Notes: generated from the letters alone by a model not told the origin. DNA of 42,201 nt from an uncultured beta proteobacterium (GCA_903861575.1 CAIOUR010000159.1:1-42201), one strand, 5' to 3'. Shown: positions 27,120-36,982, numbered from the stretch's first letter. A program made the numbers and translations.

Positions 27120-28058
27120 TTATGCCTTAGGGAGCGTCGCAACGGCCAGCGCCACGGCCTCCTTAGCATCTGTGCAGATGCCATCAGCACCAAACGCGGT
27201 CGCTTCAAAATCGCGCAGGGTAAAAATAGGCCCCCCCAACAATACGGATACGCGTGGGTTGCGGGAACGCTGTCGGATTTGCGCAACCAACGCATCAAGG
27301 CCACTCAGCTGCTGATTGATGCTGACCGATAAGCCCACCGTATCAAACCATTCACTGGCCACCGCGTGCGCTAACTCATTTGCGCTGGGCGATATCTCGA
27401 CTACGACCTGCCAACCCCCTCGACGGAAAAATTCCGCAACGATCGTCGGGCCAAGTAAATGCTCAGAACCAGGCGCGGAAGCAATCATCGCGCGCTTGAC
27501 CTCGCCCTGAATACGTGGACCTTGTTCGTAGGCAAAGCCAATTGCATGCGTAATGGTATGGAGTTGCACCAATCCGTGTGTGACCTGCGTGAAATCTAAG
27601 GTGTCGTCCTCCCACCGGGCACCGAGAGCCCGCGCCGTCGGCGTGATGAGCTCTAAAAAAATATGCTCCGTATTGAGGCCATCACGGAGCAATCGGTCCA
27701 CAAAGGCCTGCGCCACCTGGGGTTCCTGACCGATACACAGCTCTAAAAAGGCTGCAATCTCCTGCGGCGTTGGCATGGAACGCGTAGACGGCACCAAACT
27801 CAAATGGCTTCTGTCCATCCGCTGCGCTTGCAAAAGTCGGGGAACAATTTCGGACTCGATGACGGCGAGGAGCGAGGCTTGGCAATCTGCCGGAGTGCCT
27901 TCGAAATTTTCGGGAAAATTTTCGTTCGATGCGGCGGACGCCTTCGAAAACATCGACATGGCCATCCAGGTCAATTCGGCCAACGGTGCGGCCAGCCTCG
28001 TGATACCGGGAAATACCGCCGCCTTGATCATAGGAATGCCCATCATGGGATACACCAA
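27120..28058 (-). CDS. Cobalamin-binding-domain protein, PpaA/AerR-like
   Basis: LELITPTARALGARWEDDTLDFTQVTHGLVQLHTI (B12-binding cap-like); APGSEHLLGPTIVAEFFRRGGWQVVVE; GGPIFTLRDFEATAFGADGICTDAKEAVALA. Start codon uncertain. Confidence 0.78.
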   Translation of the reverse strand: MVYPMMGIPMIKAAVFPGITRLAAPLAELTWMAMSMFSKASAASNENFPENFEGTPADCQASLLAVIESEIVPRLLQAQRMDRSHLSLVPSTRSMPTPQEIAAFLELCIGQEPQVAQAFVDRLLRDGLNTEHIFLELITPTARALGARWEDDTLDFTQVTHGLVQLHTITHAIGFAYEQGPRIQGEVKRAMIASAPGSEHLLGPTIVAEFFRRGGWQVVVEISPSANELAHAVASEWFDTVGLSVSINQQLSGLDALVAQIRQRSRNPRVSVLLGGPIFTLRDFEATAFGADGICTDAKEAVALAVATLPKA

Positions 28059-28178
28059 AGGCAGGATAGCCCTCTGCTGCGCAATCTAACAAACTCCCTG
28101 CTTTATGGCAATTACTTGCGATCAGGGTATTCCCGCAGGCCCTGACTGTTTACCCGGCAAGTGCGATACGCTCTGCCG

Positions 28179-28607
28179 ATGAAGTATTGGCTCACTATCG
28201 CCCTACTGGCCTTTACCGGCAAGCTGTGGGCAGCCTGGGACGTATTGACCATCAGTGCGGACAAGCAGGTTGTTATCTACGCAGAAACCACAACCCTGCG
28301 GCGTGAAGGCGATTTCGTTTTTACCTGGGTGATTTACAACCGGAGCACTGCGGCGCCCGATGGCGCGATGTCGTCCAAGGCACTGAACCAATATGACTGC
28401 AACCAATACCAGGCGCGTGCTTGGGGGCAAAGCTTTTTTGATGCTCCCATGGCCAGCGGGAACCGCCTGCCCGGGCGCGGGCGCAATATCTGCGAAGCTG
28501 GTGACACGCTGGACACCCGGGTGGACACACGGTGCGAATCACCGTGGTTACCGGTGAAACGCGGTACGACGGGGGAAGACCTGTTGCGGGCGCTCTGCGT
28601 TTTTTGA
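28179..28607 (+). CDS. Secreted hypothetical protein, surface-adhesin E-like
   Basis: Signal peptide MKYWLTIALLAFTGKLWAAW; small beta-rich protein with several Cys. Confidence 0.6.
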   Translation: MKYWLTIALLAFTGKLWAAWDVLTISADKQVVIYAETTTLRREGDFVFTWVIYNRSTAAPDGAMSSKALNQYDCNQYQARAWGQSFFDAPMASGNRLPGRGRNICEAGDTLDTRVDTRCESPWLPVKRGTTGEDLLRALCVF

Positions 28608-28612
28608 AGATC

Positions 28613-29626
28613 TCAGCCAACGGCAAGCCTGCTCGCAAACGCCTTGGCTAATAACTCGAAGGAGCGGGCTTGAACGGTCGGATCATGGGCCCAGGTGCAG
28701 ACTACCAATTCGTCTAAGCCGTGGCGGGCTGCCAAGCCTTGCAGCTGATCTGCAACCTGCAACGCGGTTCCCGCCAGTGCTCCGGGGCGCATGGCATCGA
28801 TGGCTGAGAGGTCCTCGGTGGTCAAACCAGCCACGGCCATATCCGGGGGCAGCAAGGGCGTGATACGCCCCCGGTTGCGTTCTAGCCGCCAGCGCGCCCG
28901 GCTCTGAAACTGATACCAGGCCTCTTGCTCGGTATCAGCCGCCAACGCCGACACGCAAATCGTCGCCTGCGGCTCACGCAGTTGGGCACTGGGTTGGAAC
29001 TGACTGCGGTACATCTCCAAGGCCGACTCGACTCCCACCCCATCGCTGAAAAAATATGCGAACGCATAAGGCAGCCCCAGATGTGCAGCCAGTTGCGCCC
29101 CGTAGTTAGAGCTCCCCAGAACCCACAAGCTCGGCGTGGTCGCCCCGGTGGGTTGCGCTGCCACTCCGTGGCCCGGGTGGCCGGGCGGGAACCCCTGGTT
29201 GCTGACCCAGGCCTGCAGCTCTTGCACCTGCTGCGGGAAGCGCTCGGATGCGTACCGGTCCGGGTTGAGCAGCTGCGAAGTGCGGCCGTCACTGCCGGGC
29301 GCGCGGCCCAAACCCAGGTCAATGCGTCCAGGTGCCAGCGCGTCCAATACGCGAAACTGCTCGGCCACCTTGAAAGGCGCGTAGTGCGGCAGCATGACAC
29401 CCGCGCTACCGATGCGGATGCGCGTCGTGCGGGCGGCAATAGCGGCCAGTAGCACTTCGGGCGCGGTACCTGCGATGCTTGGGAGATTGTGGTGCTCGCT
29501 GACCCAAAATCGTTCGTAACCCCACTCTTCGCAGCGCTGGGCTAAGGTCAGCGTCTGACGGATAGCGGCGCCTTGCGGATGTCCGTATGACGCGACGGAC
29601 TGATCAAGCACCGAGAGTTTCACCAT
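28613..29626 (-). CDS. LLM-class flavin-dependent oxidoreductase (luciferase-like)
   Basis: KLSVLDQSVASYGHPQGAAIRQTLTLAQRCEEWGYERFWVSEHHNLPSIAGTAPEVLLAAIAARTTRIRIGSAGVMLPHY. ATG at 29626 preferred. Confidence 0.92.
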   Translation of the reverse strand: MVKLSVLDQSVASYGHPQGAAIRQTLTLAQRCEEWGYERFWVSEHHNLPSIAGTAPEVLLAAIAARTTRIRIGSAGVMLPHYAPFKVAEQFRVLDALAPGRIDLGLGRAPGSDGRTSQLLNPDRYASERFPQQVQELQAWVSNQGFPPGHPGHGVAAQPTGATTPSLWVLGSSNYGAQLAAHLGLPYAFAYFFSDGVGVESALEMYRSQFQPSAQLREPQATICVSALAADTEQEAWYQFQSRARWRLERNRGRITPLLPPDMAVAGLTTEDLSAIDAMRPGALAGTALQVADQLQGLAARHGLDELVVCTWAHDPTVQARSFELLAKAFASRLAVG

Positions 29627-29707
29627 GGACTTATCATAGGCCGAACCTTCGATCAGCGCCTGGAAGAGTCCAGGCCTGCACCCAAGCACCTGCACGCGCC
29701 CAAATTC

Positions 29708-30355
29708 ATGATCACCCTGTACGGTTTTGCCGTTTCCAACTACTTCAATATCGTCAAGCAGGTGCTGCTGGAAAAGCAGATCGCGTTCAACGAAGAACGC
29801 GTGATGCCGCGCAGCACAGACGAGGCGGTGCTGAGCCTCTCGCCCCTGGGCAAAATTCCTTTTATCCGCACGCCGCATGGCGGCTTATGCGAGAGCGCAG
29901 TGATTCTGGATTACCTGGAGGCGCAATACCCCGAAAATCCGCTGCTGCCCGTCGATCCATTTGCCGCGGCCAAAGTGCGCGAGTTGTGTACCTTTATCAA
30001 CCTGCACCTCGAGTTGGTGGCGCGTGAGTTGTACGCCCAAGCGTTTTTTGGCGGCAGCGTGCCGCAGGCTACGAAAGAGTCCGTGCTCAAACTGCTGATG
30101 CGCAATATCGAAGCCTTCAAGCGCATCGCGCGCTTCGCACCCTATGTCGGGGGAGATGCCTTCACACTGGCTGATTGCGTGGCGTTCAGCAATCTGCCGC
30201 TGATTGGCATGGCGACGCGCGCTGTCTACGGGGAAGACCTGTTGCTGACCGCCGGGGTGGATTACAAGCCCTACCTCAAGCTGGTGGGTGAGCGTCCGAG
30301 CGCGCAAAAAGTGGTCGAGGACCGCAAAGCCGAGATCGCGCGCGCCAAGGCGTAA
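29708..30355 (+). CDS. Glutathione S-transferase family protein
   Basis: MITLYGFAVSNYFNIVKQVLLEKQIAFNEERV; LGKIPFIRTPHGGLCESAVILDYLEAQYP. Confidence 0.92.
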   Translation: MITLYGFAVSNYFNIVKQVLLEKQIAFNEERVMPRSTDEAVLSLSPLGKIPFIRTPHGGLCESAVILDYLEAQYPENPLLPVDPFAAAKVRELCTFINLHLELVARELYAQAFFGGSVPQATKESVLKLLMRNIEAFKRIARFAPYVGGDAFTLADCVAFSNLPLIGMATRAVYGEDLLLTAGVDYKPYLKLVGERPSAQKVVEDRKAEIARAKA

Positions 30356-30406
30356 ATCGGAGCAGGTCAGCAAGCCGCCTTGCGCCCGGAACGGCGCGAA
30401 CGCACA

Positions 30407-31381
30407 CTAATCCGAGGGCTCGCCCGCTTCAAGCACCCGAGGCGGGCGCGGGATCTTTTTGTGGCGGATCAGACGGCCCTGCGTGATCGCGTCTTTTTTG
30501 ATCTGGCGCTCTGCGTCAACCCGTCGCCCCTCAACCAGCCACGCCGCAAACTCAGCTGGTGTCTCCAGCGTCACCGGACCCAAGGCATGGGCGCGGAAGT
30601 CATGGATCGCAATCTCGGCAGCCTTTTGCAGGTTCACCCGTCCACCGGCTTGCAGCGCACCGCGGGCGCGGCCAACGCCATCCAATATCTGCTCGTCGCT
30701 CAGGGTCTGTGCATCCTGCAATTTGTACCGTGCAGCCAGGGCCTGCGGGTAATGCGCTCCCAGGTAGTCGACCAGCTCCAGCGCCACCTCTTGTTCGTCA
30801 AATGCGTTACGCCCTACCGCACCACTGGCTGCTAGCTTGTAGCCGCTTTGGGCCACGATGATCCGCGGCCACAGCATGCCCGGCGTGTCGTACAAATAAA
30901 AGTCATCGGCAATGGTGATGCGTTGCTCTATTTTGGTCACACCCGCCTCGTCGCCAGTCTTCGCTGCGCGCTTGCCTTTGAGGGTATTGATCAGCGTGGA
31001 CTTGCCCACGTTGGGAATGCCGCAAATCAGCACCCGCAGCGGCTTGGTCATTCCGCCGCGCAGGGGCGCGAGTTGGTGGCAGGCATCGACCAGCGCACGC
31101 GCCGGCGTGGTCATGCTGGCGTCCAGCGGAACGGCGCGGGTTCCGGGCAGCGCGTTGTAGTGCGCCAGCCACAGCGCGGTGCGCGCCGGGTCAGCCAGGT
31201 CTTGTTTGTTCAGGACTTTGAGCGTGGGCTTGTGGCCGGTGAGCTCGGCCAGCAGCGGGTTGGCGCTGGAGCCGGGCAAGCGGGCGTCCAGCATCTCGAC
31301 GACCACATCGATGTCTTTGATGCGCTCGCCAATGGCTTTGCGCGTCAAATGCATGTGGCCGGGAAACCATTGGATGGCCAT
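30407..31381 (-). CDS. ylqF: Ribosome biogenesis GTPase YlqF/RbgA-like
   Basis: WFPGHMHLTRKAIGERIKDIDVVVEMLDARLPGSSANP; NKQDLAD; GIPNVGKSTLIN; DTPGMLWP: circularly permuted GTPase motif order. Confidence 0.93.
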   Translation of the reverse strand: MAIQWFPGHMHLTRKAIGERIKDIDVVVEMLDARLPGSSANPLLAELTGHKPTLKVLNKQDLADPARTALWLAHYNALPGTRAVPLDASMTTPARALVDACHQLAPLRGGMTKPLRVLICGIPNVGKSTLINTLKGKRAAKTGDEAGVTKIEQRITIADDFYLYDTPGMLWPRIIVAQSGYKLAASGAVGRNAFDEQEVALELVDYLGAHYPQALAARYKLQDAQTLSDEQILDGVGRARGALQAGGRVNLQKAAEIAIHDFRAHALGPVTLETPAEFAAWLVEGRRVDAERQIKKDAITQGRLIRHKKIPRPPRVLEAGEPSD

Positions 31382-31411
31382 GGCAAGCGATCTAGGAGGT
31401 AGCGGGCCGCC

Positions 31412-32968
31412 TCAGGCGCGTCGCTGGACGCTGCGTGGGGTCAGACGCGCAGGGGACAGGTACTGCGCCAGGTATTGGTCAAACGGCAGGCTATCTGCCG
31501 CCTCCACTGCCGCTTGGTCATCGCGGGACTTCAGAGCCTGCGCCTGCATGGCCAACATTTGTATCTCCGTGAGCGGCCGGGCAGCAGCGCTGGCTTTTAA
31601 ACGCTGCGCCTGCGCCAGACCGAATCGCCCGAACGAGCCGCCGAAATCATTTTGCATGCTGGCGAGTACGCGCGCCGCAGGCAGCTTTTCCGGGTGGTGC
31701 AAGGCGTCGATCGCATGGTCCAGCGCAGCGCGGTGCAAGCCCGTGGCGTTCGAAAGCTTATAGCCGGCCACCGCATCGAGCCGCTCGGCAATGGGCCCCA
31801 TTTCTGACAGGATGCGGTCGGCCCATGCGACCAGCTCCACCTGCTGGCCCTGGCAAGCAATACGCAAGCCCGGCTCCCGCCCGCGCTCTGCGACCTGGCT
31901 TTGGTTGTGCATCAGTGCAGCAATTTCCTGGGGTGAATCCAACGGGCTCTCACTCAAAAGGCAGTGCAGCAAAAACACATCCAGAAAACGCATGGTTGAG
32001 GTGGCGATACCAATCGGCTCAAACGGATCCAGGTCCATCAGACGCACCTCCACATACTGCACGCCCCGTTCGCGCAACGCGTGCAACGGACGCTCGCCGG
32101 GATAGATGGTGCGTTTGGGGCGGATGGTGCCGTAGAACTCGTTCTCAATTTGCAGCAAGCTGGTACCCAGTTGGCGGTAGGTGCCGTCCGGCGCACGTAC
32201 GCCGATGGCCTCATAACTGGGATAGGGCACAGTCAGTGCAGCCTCTAGCGAGCGGCCATATCCTTCCAAGCTGTTGTAACTGACGGCCAGCGCGCTTTGG
32301 GCATCGCTTTGGTAGCCCAGGCCGCCCATGCGCAACGACGTGGCATACGGCAAATACAAAGTGTCGTAACCCAAGGGCTGCAGTGTGTGGACATTGCCGC
32401 GCGCAAAGCATGCGCACACCGCAGGAGACGCACCAAACAAAACCATGGGCAAAAAGGCATGCCGACGGAAATTTCGGATCAATCCAAAGTACTCGGCGTC
32501 CCCCACCTGAGGAATGGACCAGTTGTAATGCACCCCCGATATGGTTTGCATACGCCGGCCATAGCGGTGACCCAAGCCGCTACGGTAGACCGTTTTGCTG
32601 CGTCCGACGTTGGACGTGCCGTATTGACCCAGTGGGATTTCGTCATCTCCAGGTAGCCAGCATGGCATGCTGGAAGGCCACAGCAATTCATCGCCGATCG
32701 CATTGAGCGTAAAGGTTTGCACAGCGTCGAGTTCGGCCGCGCAGGCCTGCGCGCTGGAGTGGACGCCGGTGATGAGTTCTACCTGCGATTCACTGAAGTC
32801 GGTAGTGATGTGCGGGTGGGTCAGCGCTGAGCCCAGCACCTGCGGATGCCCGGTGCTTGCCAGGTGGCCATCCGCGCGGGTACGCAGGCTTTCTTTTTCT
32901 ACACCACGGCACATGCCCGCCAACCGGTCGTCGCGCCAACCGTTGATGGCCTGTTTCAAATCCTGCAT
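31412..32968 (-). CDS. gshA: Glutamate-cysteine ligase
   Basis: GMCRGVEKESLRTRADGHLASTGHPQVLGSALTHPHITTDFSESQVELIT; SGVHYNWS; YVEVRLMDLDPFEPIG. Confidence 0.95.
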   Translation of the reverse strand: MQDLKQAINGWRDDRLAGMCRGVEKESLRTRADGHLASTGHPQVLGSALTHPHITTDFSESQVELITGVHSSAQACAAELDAVQTFTLNAIGDELLWPSSMPCWLPGDDEIPLGQYGTSNVGRSKTVYRSGLGHRYGRRMQTISGVHYNWSIPQVGDAEYFGLIRNFRRHAFLPMVLFGASPAVCACFARGNVHTLQPLGYDTLYLPYATSLRMGGLGYQSDAQSALAVSYNSLEGYGRSLEAALTVPYPSYEAIGVRAPDGTYRQLGTSLLQIENEFYGTIRPKRTIYPGERPLHALRERGVQYVEVRLMDLDPFEPIGIATSTMRFLDVFLLHCLLSESPLDSPQEIAALMHNQSQVAERGREPGLRIACQGQQVELVAWADRILSEMGPIAERLDAVAGYKLSNATGLHRAALDHAIDALHHPEKLPAARVLASMQNDFGGSFGRFGLAQAQRLKASAAARPLTEIQMLAMQAQALKSRDDQAAVEAADSLPFDQYLAQYLSPARLTPRSVQRRA

Positions 32969-33074
32969 GCGTGCCGCCTCGTCAAAAAATAGCTTCTACT
33001 AGCCCCCTCGGGGCGGTGGGCGAAGGTAGCACATCACGGTGAAGAATGCCCAGCAGCGACAATTTGTCCCCCCA

Positions 33075-33947
33075 ATGAAGCAAGCGCTTATGCAACTGAA
33101 CTCCGAAATCCCAACCGATCCGCCGCGTGACGCGTCCACCGTCATGCTGCTGCGCGATACAGCAGACGGAGTCGAGGTATTTTTGGTGAAACGCCACAGC
33201 GCTTCCCGTGTGCTGGGGGGAGCCTACGTATTTCCGGGTGGCAAGCTCGACGCTGCTGACAGCGCGCTGCACCACAGCCACCTTAATTTGAGCCATCAGG
33301 CGCTGCACAGCAAGCTGGGTGAGCCTGAAACCCCAGTCGAAAAAGCCAGCGCCCTCTTTGTGGCGGCGCTGCGCGAAACCTTTGAAGAGGCCGGGGTGCT
33401 GTTGAGCGAAACGCCGCCGGCCCCAGACACGGCCGGCCGGATGCAGGACTTTCAGTCTCTGCTGGCCACGCAGGACTTGCGGCTGGACGTACAAAGGCTA
33501 TATCCCTGGGTGCGCTGGATAACTCCGCGACTGCCCTCGGTCACCAACCGGCGCTTTGACACACGGTTTTTTATGGCGGTTATGCCGTCGCATCAGACGG
33601 CGGCGCATGACAACGTGGAGGCCACGGCCAGCGCCTGGTTGCGTCCGCGCCAAGCGCTGGAGCAGTACTGGAGCCGGGCCATCGACATGGCACCACCCCA
33701 AATCATGAGCCTGGCACACCTGGCTCGCCACAAAACCGTGGCCAGCGTACTGGCTGATCTGGGCACGCGCACACCGGTGGCCATCCTGCCGGAATCACAC
33801 GACCAGGACGGGCAACGAGTCATCTGCTACCCCGGCGACCCGCGCCATAGCGTCTCAACCCGCGCCTTACCCGGCCCAACGCGCCTGATCTGGCGCGATC
33901 AACGCTTCGAACCCGAAGGTGGCCTGAGCGCCCTGTGGGAGGATTAA
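33075..33947 (+). CDS. NUDIX hydrolase
   Basis: RDASTVMLLRDTADGVEVFLVKRHSASRVLGGAYVFPGGKLD...AALRETFEEAGVLL: a Nudix-box-like segment. Confidence 0.85.
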   Translation: MKQALMQLNSEIPTDPPRDASTVMLLRDTADGVEVFLVKRHSASRVLGGAYVFPGGKLDAADSALHHSHLNLSHQALHSKLGEPETPVEKASALFVAALRETFEEAGVLLSETPPAPDTAGRMQDFQSLLATQDLRLDVQRLYPWVRWITPRLPSVTNRRFDTRFFMAVMPSHQTAAHDNVEATASAWLRPRQALEQYWSRAIDMAPPQIMSLAHLARHKTVASVLADLGTRTPVAILPESHDQDGQRVICYPGDPRHSVSTRALPGPTRLIWRDQRFEPEGGLSALWED

Positions 33948-33968
33948 GGCAGAGCACTCCGCTCAGGG

Positions 33969-34007
33969 CTGTGACGGTGTAGATGTAACTTCAGGTAGCC
34001 GTCACAG
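33969..34007. repeat. Inverted repeat, 9-bp perfect arms, 21-bp spacer
   Basis: CTGTGACGG (33969-33977) and CCGTCACAG (33999-34007). Confidence 0.8.
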
Positions 34008-34113
34008 GGGCAGACCGTTAAAGCTGCAACTGGTGCTGGACTCCGACAAGACCTGAACAAATCACGCGTCTGGGCTATTTCAGACGGGCGTCTAGCGCGC
34101 GAAAACGATCCGG

Positions 34114-35622
34114 TCAGGCGGCAGACAAGGCTTGAGCGGCCTTTTGCTTGCGCAATCCCAGATAAAAGCTGATCAACTGCCAGATGATGAAAACAGCAAT
34201 CAGCGCCAACAAACTACCGCTGATGGGACGCGATACAAAGGTGTAAAAACTACCGCGGCTCAACAACAGCGCGCGCCGGAAATACTCTTCCAGCATGGGG
34301 CCCAGAATAAAGCCTAACATCAGCGGCGCCGCCTCTAAGCCAAATCGCATGAATATGTAGCCTATCGCCCCAAACGTGGCGGTAATATAAACATCGTCCA
34401 AGCTGTTGTTGATACTAAAGGTTCCAACGCAGCAAAAGAAAAGAATCGACGGAAATAATACGCTAAAGGGAATTTTGAAGACCGATAACCAATAACGTAC
34501 TAAGGGCACGTTCAAAATCACCAGAAAACAATTACCGATCCACATACTGGCAACCAGTCCCCAAAAAATATCAGGGTGCGTCGCAATCATATTGGGACCG
34601 GGCTGCACGCCCTTGACGATAAATGCCGCCATCATCAGCGCCATCACCGCATTTTCAGGAATACCAATACTCATAAGGGGAATGAAACTGGTTCGCGCAG
34701 CCGCCTCGTCTGCCGCCGCTTGACCTGCAACGCCTTCAATGGCTCCGTGCCCAATTTCGTCTTTGTACTTACTGAAACGTTTTTCCGCTGCATAGGCCGC
34801 AAATTGCGCAATCACAGGACCACCGCCAGGCAGAATACCCAGAAAAGATCCTATAACGCTTCCACGCAATGCGCTAGGCATGATGCGCTTGAATTCGGGC
34901 CACGTTGGCATCAACTTGATGGTGCCGGAAAACGGCGTACGCTCCTCGTGGCTATCGAGATTTTTAACAATCTCCGCGATACCAAAGCAGCCCAAAGCGA
35001 TACTAATGAGTCCAATGCCGTCCATTAAAAATGGCAGATTCATGGTGAAACGCATTTGCCCGCTATTCACATCTGTTCCGACAAGCCCCAGTAATACCCC
35101 AATCAAGGTCATAGCCAAGCCATTGAGCATACTGCCGGTTGTGACAAAACTGACGCAGAAAAATCCCAACAACATCAGCGCGCAATAATCAGCCGGTCCG
35201 AACATTAAACCAACTTCGCCGAGCAAGGGAGACAAAGTAGCCAACACCAGAATCGCAATCGTGCCACCAATGAAACTCGAAATACCGGCGGTGAACAAGG
35301 CAAGGCCCGTCTTGCCATTCAAATTCATTTGATAACCGTCAATACAGGCAACAATACTGCTGGCATGCGGTATTTTCATGGTGATTGCGCTAACACTATC
35401 TCCATACTGAGCGCCGTAATAGATACCCGCCAACATGATCAGCGAACCATCCGTCGGAATGGAATACGTCAGCGGCAATAACAGACTGATCGTCGACAGA
35501 GGTCCGAGTCCGGGTAACAGACCAATTAAAGTACCCACCACGCAGCCGATGGCGCAGTACATCAAATTGCTCATCGTCAGCGCATGGTCAAAACCAAACG
35601 CCAGATTGGTGAATAAATCCAT
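34114..35622 (-). CDS. tctA: Tripartite tricarboxylate transporter large membrane subunit (TctA)
   Basis: GCVVGTLIGLLPGLGPLSTISLLLPLTY; GIYYGAQYGDSVSAITMKIPHASSIVACIDGYQMNLNGKTGLAL; LPGGGPVIAQFAAYAAEKR. Confidence 0.95.
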   Translation of the reverse strand: MDLFTNLAFGFDHALTMSNLMYCAIGCVVGTLIGLLPGLGPLSTISLLLPLTYSIPTDGSLIMLAGIYYGAQYGDSVSAITMKIPHASSIVACIDGYQMNLNGKTGLALFTAGISSFIGGTIAILVLATLSPLLGEVGLMFGPADYCALMLLGFFCVSFVTTGSMLNGLAMTLIGVLLGLVGTDVNSGQMRFTMNLPFLMDGIGLISIALGCFGIAEIVKNLDSHEERTPFSGTIKLMPTWPEFKRIMPSALRGSVIGSFLGILPGGGPVIAQFAAYAAEKRFSKYKDEIGHGAIEGVAGQAAADEAAARTSFIPLMSIGIPENAVMALMMAAFIVKGVQPGPNMIATHPDIFWGLVASMWIGNCFLVILNVPLVRYWLSVFKIPFSVLFPSILFFCCVGTFSINNSLDDVYITATFGAIGYIFMRFGLEAAPLMLGFILGPMLEEYFRRALLLSRGSFYTFVSRPISGSLLALIAVFIIWQLISFYLGLRKQKAAQALSAA

Positions 35623-35626
35623 GGTA

Positions 35627-36049
35627 TTAAATCAGGGGAAGGTTTAAATGAAGGCCATATTTGAAGGCCAAAGCAACGCCAACCAGCCCTGCTACGATTT
35701 TCAAACTGCGAATGAATGATTGGGACTGTCCCGCATACGAAGAACAAAATACCAAAAAGAATATTCCGAGAATCATATTGATATGCTCGGATATAAGGGC
35801 AAACCCCACTAAACTCAACAGAATCAGTGCGATATTCTTAAACTGATAATCGACAGGTTCTGGCGGAACAAACTGCGAGCGCACGATGGCGGCAATTCCG
35901 ATTAACAGTAGCATTCCGCTCATAACGAGCGGAAACAATGCTGGCCCGGCGCGGCTGAAATCACCGATCTTGTACGTCATGGACGTCAATCCAAACACCA
36001 GGGCAATCAGTGTCAGAAAGACGCCCCGCAACAAATTCATATTTTTCAT
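35627..36049 (-). CDS. tctB: Tripartite tricarboxylate transporter small membrane subunit (TctB)
   Basis: 140 aa, four hydrophobic segments, directly upstream of tctA. Confidence 0.85.
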   Translation of the reverse strand: MKNMNLLRGVFLTLIALVFGLTSMTYKIGDFSRAGPALFPLVMSGMLLLIGIAAIVRSQFVPPEPVDYQFKNIALILLSLVGFALISEHINMILGIFFLVFCSSYAGQSQSFIRSLKIVAGLVGVALAFKYGLHLNLPLI

Positions 36050-36211
36050 GCGGGTGATAAATATCCTGCGTTGAAGCGACGAATACAGTAATTCATCGGT
36101 ATTTGATGCAAAGCCTGTAGACAGCGTCGCTTTATAAATTAAATAATAACTGCCTGAATCACATTATTCCACGACTGGCGTAACAGCGGATCAGGGTAAA
36201 CCCGCAAGGCT

Positions 36212-36982
36212 TCAAATGCGCACTGCCGCCGGCGACAAGCCTCGCACCCACTTAGCCGCCGGCAGCCCCCACAAGCGCTGGATCACATCCGCCCGCTCCA
36301 TCATCAGCGCGCGCCCTGGGTTAACAGGGGTGCGCTGGGCCAGGACCACCGTATTGCCCTCACGTGTCGGCTTGAAGGCCCATAACGCGTCCGCCCCGAA
36401 CGCGACCGCCATCTTGGCCACGCTGTGATCAAAACTGGAGGACCGGCCGAAAAGGTTCACCGTCATGCAACCGTCGGACGCGAGCAGGTTACGGCAATCG
36501 GCGTAGAACTCCGGGCTGTCGAGTACGGGCGCGGCGGCTTCGTCGTCATACAAATCGACTTGCAAGGCGTCCACAGCGCCCTGCCAATGCGACTGGCGTA
36601 TTTCCTGCGAGGCGTCCGCCAGCACCACGCGCATACGGGCGTTGTCGGTGGGCAATTTGAACCAGCCCCGGCAGGCTTGCAGAACCTGCGGGTTGTGTTC
36701 GATGGCAATGGTCTGCATGCCAACCGCTTGGCTGCAGAATTTGGTGAGCGAGCCGGCACCCAAGCCCAGCTGCACAGCCTGGCGGCGGGGGATACCCGCA
36801 GGGTCCATGAATAACATCCACGCCATCATGCGCTGTATGTATTCGTGCACCAGCCGCAGCGGGTCGTCCAGGTACATCGAGCCTTGCACCCAGATGCTGC
36901 CCAAATGCAGGTGGCGGATACCGCCCTCTTCGGAGAAATTGACTTCGGGTAATTCGGTGTCCGGCAGGGTGGTTTTTCGCAT
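36212..36982 (-). CDS. Spermidine synthase-like methyltransferase-fold protein
   Basis: EGGIRHLHLGSIWVQGSMYLDDPLRLVHEYIQRMMAWMLF; AVQLGLGAGSLTKFC; AIEHNPQVLQACRGWF; VLADASQEIRQ; VDLYDDEAAAPVLDSPEFYADCRNLLASDGCMTVNLFG. Confidence 0.82.
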   Translation of the reverse strand: MRKTTLPDTELPEVNFSEEGGIRHLHLGSIWVQGSMYLDDPLRLVHEYIQRMMAWMLFMDPAGIPRRQAVQLGLGAGSLTKFCSQAVGMQTIAIEHNPQVLQACRGWFKLPTDNARMRVVLADASQEIRQSHWQGAVDALQVDLYDDEAAAPVLDSPEFYADCRNLLASDGCMTVNLFGRSSSFDHSVAKMAVAFGADALWAFKPTREGNTVVLAQRTPVNPGRALMMERADVIQRLWGLPAAKWVRGLSPAAVRI

